Below are positions 10,291 through 16,997 of a stretch of DNA of 20,685 nucleotides, in pieces. The notes below the pieces were generated by a model. The model made no database searches. It was not told the DNA's origin and saw only the letters and a list, made by a program, of their open reading frames with translations. The translations under genes were made by a program, and so were the position numbers. Every line of letters begins with the position of its first letter. The first letter of the stretch is position 1. Source of the stretch: CAMDTE01 sp034679985 (GTDB lineage Bacteria; Bacteroidota; Bacteroidia; Flavobacteriales; Schleiferiaceae); assembly GCA_034679985.1 (NCBI GenBank), contig JAXITR010000036.1, positions 1 through 20,685 on the forward strand, given 5' to 3'.

Positions 10291-12339
10291 CGTCATTTCT
10301 GCAACCAAATGCGGGGCCTCCCCTACTTTTTCGATGGTCCACAAAACAAAACGAATATCGACCATCACATTTCGGCAAATGGACTCGTCGAATCGGTAGT
10401 CGGACATGGTTCCCTCCCAAACCCGATCAAAATTGATGCCGATCAAACGACCTTTCGCATCCAAAGCAGGCGATCCGCTGTTGCCGCCGGAGGTGTGGTT
10501 GCTGGCAATGAAGCAGACCGGTAGTTGGCCATTTGGGAGAGCGTAGACGCCGTAGTCGCGGCTCGCGTGCAACTTTAGGACACGTGGATCCACGTCAAAT
10601 TCATAATCTCCCGGAATGTATTTGGCCATGTACCCGTCCAGTGTGGTTTGGTATCCGTACTCTATACCGTCCGACGGCGCATACGGAAGGACCTTTCCGG
10701 AGGCCAAACGCAAAGTAGAATTAGCATCTGGGTACATTTTAGGAGCATTTTCACCCTGCAAGAATCCGTTGGTATGCATCCGCAAGGCCGTTGCAGTGGA
10801 TTTGGAAAACGAGCGAACCCCGGGGAGTAACGCGCTATTTTGCCACTCCGAAAGACGGGTATACACCAAATAAGCAGGGTCTTGCTTCGCTTCCAATAAC
10901 CATTGGTTGAAGTTAGACTCCAACAAGGCCAGCGATTTTTCCGCGTTCGACAAAATCCCGGTATATAAGGGGTCAACAGATCCGTCCCAAACGTTTTTTG
11001 GGGGTAAAATCAGCGCATTGTTCACCCGATAAGCCTCGTTAAACCAGTACTGCGCTGTTTTTTTCAAAGCCCTACGGTCCAATTCTGGGCTGTAGTCCTT
11101 ATAAAAATCACGAACGGCTTGTTTTATTTGCTCCGGTGAATCTTTACTGTTGGCCAGCGCCACCAATTGCCCCAGTTCCCAACCCCGGCCGGCCACTTCC
11201 ACCCACAACTCACGTGAAGTCAAAAGGGGTGCCGCATTGTTTAGCGCTGCATTCAACTCATCGGGGACTGCTCCATTGGCTTTTTGACGCTCCTCCAATT
11301 TCTGTAAACCGTCGGTCCGTTCCATTCCTAAATTCACGCCAATCCACTTTTTGTAGGCATTGACCGACGACGCATACTTGCTGGCGTACGCAATTTTAAT
11401 GGCTGGATCCACGCGCATGGCGCTGTCCCAGGTTCCCAACAAGCGTTTGCGCACCTCAATGCGGACGGGATTCAATTCCTCTACGGCGTGCTGTACCCAA
11501 GAAGCGGGCAAGTACTCTTCCGTGCGGCCCGGAAATCCGTACACCATTGTGAAATCCCCTTCTTTAACTCCGTTTAGGGAAACTTTTAACGGATTCTGTA
11601 CGTACAAGGGTACATTCTTGACGTCGTATTCCGCGGGGCTTCCGCTAGGGGAAGCATAAACGCGGAAAACCGAAAAATCGCCCGTGTGGCGAGGCCACAT
11701 CCAGTTGTCCGTATCCGACCCAAATTTCCCAATGCTGCTGGGAGGCGCTCCCGCCAAACGAACGTCCGAATAACGTTGGGAAACAATCAAAATGTACTGC
11801 AAACCGTAGTAAATGGGCTTGATGGAGTAGAGAAAGTCTGGGTTTGATTTTTTGAGTTCTGCCAAATGATTGGCCACGGCCTTGGCGACCTCCGCCTCGC
11901 GGTCTGACTCGCTCATTTGATTCGTCACGTTTTTGAGAACTACTGAGGAGACGTCTTCCATGCGTTTGATGAAATCCACAAAAAGACCCGGATTGGGCTT
12001 TTCTTCCTTTTGATTTTTCGCCCAAAAACCGTGCGTGAGGTAATCGTTTTCAACCGAAGAGTGCGATTGAATGGCATCGTATCCACAGTGGTGGTTGGTC
12101 AAAATCAACCCTTGGTGGGACACCACCTCCCCGGTACAAAACCCACCGAAGTGAACCACACCATCTTTTAGACTGGCTTGGTTGGCATCGTATAGGTCGC
12201 GCGCGGTGAGGCGTAATCCACTTTTTTTCAATTCTGATTCGCGCGCTTGCAGCAAAAACGGCAGCCACATTCCCTCTCCGGCCCACGTCGGCACAACAGA
12301 CCCCAGTAAGGCCAAAGCGCCCAAGAATAATTTCTTCAT
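10273..12339 (-). CDS. S46 family dipeptidyl-peptidase, DPP11-like (688 aa)
   Basis: A periplasmic serine exopeptidase releasing dipeptides from peptide N-termini. A Sec signal peptide (MKKLFLGALALLGSVVPTWA) probably ends at residue 20, giving GEGMWLPF, the conserved mature start. The triad is His83/84 in LTNHHCGY, Asp221 in WPRHTGDF, and Ser621 in GGNSGSP. Arg639, 18 residues after the serine (NFDRVWEG), matches the arginine that in P. gingivalis DPP11 (Arg673, from memory) selects Asp or Glu at P1; DPP7 has Gly there. The acidic specificity is therefore an inference from one position. Slightly shorter than the usual 710-720 residues. It diverges from a thioredoxin-fold lipoprotein across 31 bases. 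Confidence 0.93.
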   Translation of the reverse strand: MKKLFLGALALLGSVVPTWAGEGMWLPFLLQARESELKKSGLRLTARDLYDANQASLKDGVVHFGGFCTGEVVSHQGLILTNHHCGYDAIQSHSSVENDYLTHGFWAKNQKEEKPNPGLFVDFIKRMEDVSSVVLKNVTNQMSESDREAEVAKAVANHLAELKKSNPDFLYSIKPIYYGLQYILIVSQRYSDVRLAGAPPSSIGKFGSDTDNWMWPRHTGDFSVFRVYASPSGSPAEYDVKNVPLYVQNPLKVSLNGVKEGDFTMVYGFPGRTEEYLPASWVQHAVEELNPVRIEVRKRLLGTWDSAMRVDPAIKIAYASKYASSVNAYKKWIGVNLGMERTDGLQKLEERQKANGAVPDELNAALNNAAPLLTSRELWVEVAGRGWELGQLVALANSKDSPEQIKQAVRDFYKDYSPELDRRALKKTAQYWFNEAYRVNNALILPPKNVWDGSVDPLYTGILSNAEKSLALLESNFNQWLLEAKQDPAYLVYTRLSEWQNSALLPGVRSFSKSTATALRMHTNGFLQGENAPKMYPDANSTLRLASGKVLPYAPSDGIEYGYQTTLDGYMAKYIPGDYEFDVDPRVLKLHASRDYGVYALPNGQLPVCFIASNHTSGGNSGSPALDAKGRLIGINFDRVWEGTMSDYRFDESICRNVMVDIRFVLWTIEKVGEAPHLVAEMTLVKGR

Positions 12340-12343
12340 GTAT

Positions 12344-12351
12344 CAAAGGTA
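12344..12351 (-). promoter_or_regulatory. -7 element for the S46 peptidase gene
   Basis: TACCTTTG on the - strand is a perfect TAnnTTTG match and ends only four bases before the ATG at 12339. If used, the mRNA would begin at or one base before the start codon. No TTG is found at the -33 distance. Confidence 0.45.
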
Positions 12352-12358
12352 AGGACGG

Positions 12359-12366
12359 TATCTTTG
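12359..12366 (+). promoter_or_regulatory. -7 element for the thioredoxin-fold lipoprotein gene
   Basis: TATCTTTG is a perfect TAnnTTTG match ending exactly four bases before the ATG at 12371, mirroring the element on the other strand. A leaderless or nearly leaderless mRNA is predicted. The palindrome TTTCATGAAA (12367-12376) spans the start codon. No -33 TTG is present. Confidence 0.45.
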
Positions 12367-12370
12367 TTTC

Positions 12371-13474
12371 ATGAAACGCTTTCTACTCCCTCTTGCGGCG
12401 GTCGGTGCCCTGTTCCTGACCAGCTGCCAATCCCAAATGGAAGTTTCGGTGGAATTAACCAACTGGAATCCAACCGATACCGGAAAAGTTTGGGCTCGAT
12501 TTGTTCAAGTGACGGACGACAACGTCAAAGCTCTAGACAGCGCTTTGGTGGAAGACGGCAGGGTTACGTTGCAAGCTGAATTGGACGCACCTCAAATCTT
12601 CTTTGTCCAAATTGACGGCATCCAACCTCCAGTGATGTTGTTTGGGTGGAAGGAATCTGTGGAAATTACGGGCGATGCCGCTATTCTGCCTTTCGCTCCA
12701 GAATTCTCCGGATCTGACTTTGCCGATTCTTTGTATGCATTCACCAAAAGCCAAACTGATTTTCAGGCGCAAGCTCGTCAGATGGAAGGCGAATACGGAC
12801 GTGCCATGCAAACAGGCGACATGACTACTGCTGAGGCATTGACGCAGCGCTTCAACGGCATGTACGAGAAGAACGAAAAGGACATGATCCGCTTTGCGGA
12901 AAACAACGGTGCGTTGGGTGCTTTTGTGGCCAATCGCTACCTGTACCAGGCAGACTTGGAGTCTTTGAAAAAAGTATTGGCGAGCGTAGACGGAGACCAC
13001 AGCAAGGCAACTGAGGTAGTGAAGTTGACGGAGCGCGTAGCTAAATTGGAAGCCGTTTCCATTGGAAACAAAATACCGGAATTGACGCAAGCAACTCCAG
13101 AGGGCACTCCATTGGCGCTTTCCACCGTTGCCGGCAAGGTAATCTTGGTTGATTTTTGGGCTTCTTGGTGCCGTCCTTGCCGTGCACAGAACCCGGACTT
13201 GGTGGCGCTGTACAATGAATTCCACGCCAAAGGATTTGAAGTAGTGGGCGTCAGTTTTGACGAAAACAAAGAAGCTTGGGTAGAAGCCATTGCACAAGAT
13301 GGATTGGTTTGGCCCCAAATGAGCGACCTGAAAGGTTGGAACAATGCGGCTGCAGAATTATTCAGCATCCGGGCCATTCCCCAGAACGTGGTTACCGATT
13401 CCAAGGGGAAAATCGTTTTGCGCAATGCCTCCATTGAGGATTTGCGTGCTTATTTGGCGAAAAACCTGAAGTAA
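12371..13474 (+). CDS. TlpA-like thioredoxin-fold lipoprotein with DUF4369-like N-domain (367 aa)
   Basis: A membrane-anchored periplasmic thiol-disulfide protein. The lipoprotein signal peptide has lipobox LTSC with Cys19 as the lipidation site. Residues about 24-105 resemble the DUF4369 beta domain (LDSALVEDGRVTL, then a hydrophobic strand and WKESVEITG), residues 115-225 are helical, and the C-terminal TlpA/AhpC-TSA domain has the redox motif WCRPC at 266-270 and a cis-proline segment RAIPQ. Such proteins are abundant in Bacteroidota and are usually linked to envelope redox maintenance; the partner is unknown. The neighbouring S46 protease acts in the same compartment. A strong terminator lies about 100 bases downstream, inside the opposing gene. 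Confidence 0.92.
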   Translation: MKRFLLPLAAVGALFLTSCQSQMEVSVELTNWNPTDTGKVWARFVQVTDDNVKALDSALVEDGRVTLQAELDAPQIFFVQIDGIQPPVMLFGWKESVEITGDAAILPFAPEFSGSDFADSLYAFTKSQTDFQAQARQMEGEYGRAMQTGDMTTAEALTQRFNGMYEKNEKDMIRFAENNGALGAFVANRYLYQADLESLKKVLASVDGDHSKATEVVKLTERVAKLEAVSIGNKIPELTQATPEGTPLALSTVAGKVILVDFWASWCRPCRAQNPDLVALYNEFHAKGFEVVGVSFDENKEAWVEAIAQDGLVWPQMSDLKGWNNAAAELFSIRAIPQNVVTDSKGKIVLRNASIEDLRAYLAKNLK

Positions 13475-13493
13475 AATTCCGTCCCTGTAGGGT

Positions 13494-15239
13494 CTACGCC
13501 CTCCCGAAATACCTTTTTCGGAGTATGGCTTCCAGTCCCAAGGACAAACCAAAAATTAGGTATGCCCACCAGAAATCCCGCCATTGGCGGGATTTTTTTT
13601 GTTCCAACAATACCGGCTGAAAACGAGAATCGCTTTTCAATGCTGCAGCTAATGACTCCGTCTCGTCCAACCAGCACCACGCCCCACCCAGCCGAGACGT
13701 GTTGTTGCGCACCTGCGAAAAATCAGCAGGACGTTCGTTTTCCAACACCGGCGCGAGGACCTCAAACTGGCCTTGGGTCGTCCTTTTCTCTCCGCCAAAA
13801 GTCCCGGCAGCGCGGTAGGAATACAACCCTGGGCGAAGTGCATTGATCTGCGCCTTAAGCGCCTCCCCATCCGGAAGAAAGGTGTACTTCTGATTGGCTT
13901 TATCTTCTATTTCAAGTGCTATTTGAGGATAAGGTACACCACGTGCGGGGGTCCAACCGGTCCAAACGGCTTCCAAGTCCAACTTAGTCCCCGACCACAC
14001 TGATTCTGGGAAACGAATGCGCAAGGACTGATTCCCCTCTACGGTCCAAAGTCGATCCAACCAAGCCGACGGCATCCGCGACTGAATGCTATCTACCTGA
14101 CGTGCTGCAGCAGCAAAACCAACGTATCCAATCTCCCAACGCAACGTACCCCCCGCGCCGGAAATAGATCTTGGTTTTGGCACCTGCATCCAACCTTGGG
14201 ATGAAGGAATTCCGTACGATTCACCCGGCCAGACGGGCGGTGCATCTGCCGGCAGCAGACCACTGCCCAACGCCGGCAGGGTCAAAATATTTCCTCTAAA
14301 TTGTTCCTCACCAGCCACCGGTTTTCCGCCGGACAACAGCCAAATGGAGGCATCAAAATCACTCGCTTCAGGCGGTCCAAAGCGATAATACACCTCAACC
14401 GTTCGTTGGGCACACAATTGATGCACGAAGTAAGCGGCGTCCGGGTGCAGTTGGCCACCAAAAACAACCAATTTTGGCTTCTCTTTGCGCACCTGTACGC
14501 TTTTACCTAGACCACCTTTAGAGGACTTAAGTTGCCGAATACCAACTGATTTAGGCGTCCAATTAAAGCTAAAAACTTGTTCCTTCTTGCCCGATTCGGG
14601 TTGCAACATCCCCTTTTCGATCACTTCTTCGCCCCATTGAAGGGTAAAAGGCGTTCGTGCATTGGTCAATCCCCGATGCACCCATACGGCCGTACCGGTG
14701 TACGTCTGGCCCACCAGTACTTCTGAGGGGAATTGAATTTCAACCAACTCCCAACCCGATCGAATGATAGAGTCTTTGGGAAGGGCTGCAAAAAATACAG
14801 GATTTCCCAAGGAACTCAGGGCGTCGGTCCACGAAATTCCCTGGGTTAAAATGCCATCGGTCTGGGTCCATACAGCAGCAATTCGCTTCCCTCCTGTTCT
14901 CGAAGGTGCGCGCTGAACCAGCGAGTCCAATTGAGTGTTCTTTTGCGTGCCAAAGGGGACGACTAACGTGTCGAAGACCTCAGTCAACGATTTTGGGACG
15001 GGTTGTTGAAAGGACTGGAACGAGCCGCTGACGTCCTTTGCAACCAATAGCAAGGGCTTTTCAGAATGTGTTTCTGTCCTCGTGCACGAAGGATTAACGG
15101 CCAACAAAAGAAGGCCAAACATCCACGCGAAGCGCAATAAGTACAGTGCGTAAGCGGAACGATTCTTGGGGCCGCCCCGGTAGGTAAAAAAGGTTCCACC
15201 TGCAGCAATCAGGACTGCCGCCGCCAGAAGTATTCCCAT
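13494..15239 (-). CDS. vWA-like membrane protein, two N-terminal helices (581 aa)
   Basis: A Bacteroidota-type membrane protein of unknown function. Two membrane helices (about 2-19 and 29-48) are followed by a conserved NPSC junction and a domain opening with LLLVAKDVSGSF, where D69-S71-S73 fit the DxSxS metal site of von Willebrand A domains; AAVWTQTDG (121-129) fits the later vWA strand and loop. The rest is a large beta-rich periplasmic region, and a final helix (WWAYLIFGLSLGLEAILRK) precedes a short basic tail. The layout resembles flavobacterial vWA proteins related to the BatA group. The ATG shares one base with the fabG stop (TGATG), implying coupled translation. A + strand terminator is encoded inside its 3' end. 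Confidence 0.75.
   Translation of the reverse strand: MGILLAAAVLIAAGGTFFTYRGGPKNRSAYALYLLRFAWMFGLLLLAVNPSCTRTETHSEKPLLLVAKDVSGSFQSFQQPVPKSLTEVFDTLVVPFGTQKNTQLDSLVQRAPSRTGGKRIAAVWTQTDGILTQGISWTDALSSLGNPVFFAALPKDSIIRSGWELVEIQFPSEVLVGQTYTGTAVWVHRGLTNARTPFTLQWGEEVIEKGMLQPESGKKEQVFSFNWTPKSVGIRQLKSSKGGLGKSVQVRKEKPKLVVFGGQLHPDAAYFVHQLCAQRTVEVYYRFGPPEASDFDASIWLLSGGKPVAGEEQFRGNILTLPALGSGLLPADAPPVWPGESYGIPSSQGWMQVPKPRSISGAGGTLRWEIGYVGFAAAARQVDSIQSRMPSAWLDRLWTVEGNQSLRIRFPESVWSGTKLDLEAVWTGWTPARGVPYPQIALEIEDKANQKYTFLPDGEALKAQINALRPGLYSYRAAGTFGGEKRTTQGQFEVLAPVLENERPADFSQVRNNTSRLGGAWCWLDETESLAAALKSDSRFQPVLLEQKKSRQWRDFWWAYLIFGLSLGLEAILRKRYFGRA
13573..13600 (+). terminator. Intrinsic terminator for the thioredoxin-fold gene, inside the opposing CDS
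   Basis: A perfect 10-base-pair stem (AAATCCCGCC and GGCGGGATTT) with a 3-base ATT loop runs straight into a tract of eight T (593-600). It is oriented to end + strand transcripts and lies about 100 bases beyond the lipoprotein stop codon, within the coding sequence of the convergent vWA-like gene (codons for KKSRQWRDFW). Confidence 0.85.
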
Positions 15240-15985
15240 CAGGTCAATAAGCCGCCGTCGACGTTCAGTACCTGCCCCGTGATGTAGCTGCTCAGATCAC
15301 TGGCTAAAAACACACACGCATTGGCCACGTCTTCGGGTTGTCCGCCGCGCTTCAACGGAATGCCTTCGCGCCAGCCCTGTACGGTTTTCTCGTCCAAAAC
15401 GGCGGTCATTTCCGTCTCAATAAATCCGGGGGCTATGGCGTTGCTCCGGATGTTGCGCGAACCCAATTCCAACGCGATGGATTTGGTGAATCCAATGATG
15501 CCGGCCTTGGAGGCTGCGTAATTGGATTGCCCCGCATTTCCTTTCACGCCCACCACAGAAGCCATGTTGATGATGCTTCCGCTGCGTTGCTTGAGCATCA
15601 CGCGCTGCACACTCTTGGTCAAATTGAATACCGAATTCAAATTGACTTGGATGACCCGATTGAAATCGTCTTCAGACATCCGCATCAGTAAATTGTCTTT
15701 GGTAATGCCCGCGTTGTTGACTACCGCATCGATGCGCCCGAATGCTTCTACAACGTCGGCAATAAGCTGTTCTGCTTGATCCGCTTTGGATGCGTCCGAA
15801 CGAAAACCTTTGGCACGAACACCAAAAGCAGAAAGTTCGGCTTCCAAGGCAAGGCCTTGTTCCACAGACGACAAATAAGTAAAGGCCACATCAGCACCGT
15901 GCTTGGCAAATTCCAATGCGATACCGCGTCCAATTCCTTTGGCGGCGCCGGTGATCAGGGCCACTTTTCCTTCCAATAGCTTCAT
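15239..15985 (-). CDS. fabG: 3-oxoacyl-ACP reductase, SDR family (248 aa)
   Basis: NADPH-dependent reductase of the fatty acid elongation cycle. The nucleotide motif TGAAKGIG is at 12-19, NNAG at 90-93, and the catalytic set N115, S143, Y156 and K160 is intact (YAASK). APGFIETEM and the C-terminal GQVLNVDGG are typical of FabG. The start at 15985 is chosen because MKLLEGKVALITG is the family N-terminus; the frame is open 16 codons further. It lies 13 bases after the PAP2 gene and overlaps the vWA-like gene by one base. A -7 element upstream suggests independent expression as well. Other short-chain reductases look alike, so the exact substrate is inferred. Confidence 0.93.
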   Translation of the reverse strand: MKLLEGKVALITGAAKGIGRGIALEFAKHGADVAFTYLSSVEQGLALEAELSAFGVRAKGFRSDASKADQAEQLIADVVEAFGRIDAVVNNAGITKDNLLMRMSEDDFNRVIQVNLNSVFNLTKSVQRVMLKQRSGSIINMASVVGVKGNAGQSNYAASKAGIIGFTKSIALELGSRNIRSNAIAPGFIETEMTAVLDEKTVQGWREGIPLKRGGQPEDVANACVFLASDLSSYITGQVLNVDGGLLT

Positions 15986-15998
15986 GTTCAAACCCGTA

Positions 15999-16646
15999 TT
16001 AACTTCTTTTTTTTGAGCCCCACAAAGATACAAAATCGATTTGGGAAGCGCGGAGCGCTAAGGCTGCCAGTGCAGCACCCAGGCACCACCCCCCTACCAC
16101 GTCGATCCACCAATGCATGTGCAAAGCCATTCTGCTAAATCCAACCAGAATAGCCCAGAAAAACACCAGCGCGGAGACCGTGGGGCGCGGATGGGTCCAG
16201 GCCCAGTAAAAAGCCAAGGCCGCAGCCGCCGTGGTGTGGCCGGAAGGAAACGAGAACCAATAGGCTGGTTCTACCCCCGGTATGGGCAATAGAGTCCCTT
16301 TGTACAACTCCAACGGTCTGGGAAAGGACGAAAACCAAGTATGTTTAATCAAACCCGGAAGCAAGGAGCCTGCCGCAACAGCTACCCCCCAGCCAATCCA
16401 CCAGCGCAGGGTACGACGTTCCAGCAAAGCCCATAGGGTTCCAATCCCAACCGCCCAACCTTCCGCGGAAGACGAAGTAATTTTCCAAAAACCGTCCGGA
16501 AGGTGCCGAAGCAGGGGGTTGAAAATATCAAAATACTGCGTACGTCCGCCCAAGAACAAGGAGGCCAACCCTGCCAGTGCTCCAAGCACGGCGAATACCG
16601 TTAGGCGCCGATGGTGTGGAGCAAGTTGTGAATCTGGCTGTTCCAA
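15999..16646 (-). CDS. PAP2 family membrane phosphatase (215 aa, start uncertain)
   Basis: A multi-pass membrane lipid phosphatase, acting on phosphatidic acid, lipid A or undecaprenyl pyrophosphate type substrates. The three active-site motifs are intact: K101...RP (110-111), PSGH at 134-137, and SRMALHMHWWID at 171-182 with His178 and Asp182. About five or six hydrophobic helices are visible. No ATG is available near the N-terminus: a TTG at 16646 keeps a positive HHRR before the first full helix but overlaps the upstream gene by 46 bases, while a GTG at 16589, 11 bases after that gene's stop, would shorten the first helix. I list the longer form. Substrate is not determinable. Confidence 0.82.
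   Translation of the reverse strand: MEQPDSQLAPHHRRLTVFAVLGALAGLASLFLGGRTQYFDIFNPLLRHLPDGFWKITSSSAEGWAVGIGTLWALLERRTLRWWIGWGVAVAAGSLLPGLIKHTWFSSFPRPLELYKGTLLPIPGVEPAYWFSFPSGHTTAAAALAFYWAWTHPRPTVSALVFFWAILVGFSRMALHMHWWIDVVGGWCLGAALAALALRASQIDFVSLWGSKKRS
16023..16030 (-). promoter_or_regulatory. -7 element for fabG, inside the PAP2 gene
   Basis: TATCTTTG on the - strand matches TAnnTTTG exactly and predicts a leader of about 33 bases before the fabG ATG at 15985. It lies in the last codons of the PAP2 gene. No TTG is seen at the -33 distance, so strength is uncertain. Confidence 0.45.
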
Positions 16647-16987
16647 AGTAAGCGCATTTCGTTTTCATCGTTTTCGTCGACGTAATCCGTTACCACCAAT
16701 GTGGCATCCAACGTAATGTCGTCCACCACAATGCGGAACTCAAACGAAAATTTATTGGGACTTGTATCCTCATCCCATTTGTATTGAACAAAAGTATCCT
16801 GGCGTTTGCGCACCAAATGGGCCACCTCCTCGGTGTCTCCCCATTTGAAAACATACCGATCGCCACGGGACTCCACGTCGTCGCAAAACCATTCGGCCAA
16901 ACCGGATGGGTTGGACAGAAAATTGTACAACATGGGGGGCGACGAGCGCACCGGATACTCCAATTCTATTTTGACTTTGTCGGCCAT
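16601..16987 (-). CDS. START-like (SRPBCC superfamily) protein (128 aa)
   Basis: A small soluble protein with the helix-grip pattern of the START/AHSA1 superfamily: an N-terminal strand (KVKIELEYPVRSSPPMLYNFLSNPSGLAEWF) followed by antiparallel strands and an acidic DYVDENDENE loop before the C-terminal helix. Such proteins usually hold a hydrophobic ligand or assist other proteins, but no function is known for this Bacteroidota group. The start at 16987 is chosen because MADKVKIELEYPV matches the domain edge; the frame is open 22 codons upstream into the preceding gene. It sits 10 bases after a GT-C glycosyltransferase gene and overlaps or abuts the PAP2 gene. Confidence 0.8.
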   Translation of the reverse strand: MADKVKIELEYPVRSSPPMLYNFLSNPSGLAEWFCDDVESRGDRYVFKWGDTEEVAHLVRKRQDTFVQYKWDEDTSPNKFSFEFRIVVDDITLDATLVVTDYVDENDENEMRLLWNSQIHNLLHTIGA

Positions 16988-16997
16988 TGACTGCAAT

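Noticed and set aside
12533..13318. 261-codon open frame on the - strand opposite the thioredoxin-fold gene
   Set aside because: The + strand frame has a lipobox and a WCRPC motif; the antisense frame shows no domain or start context.
13475..13493. Small inverted repeat (CCCT-GT-AGGG) between the convergent genes
   Set aside because: A four-base stem with a two-base loop is too weak for a terminator; the real hairpin lies at 13573-13600.
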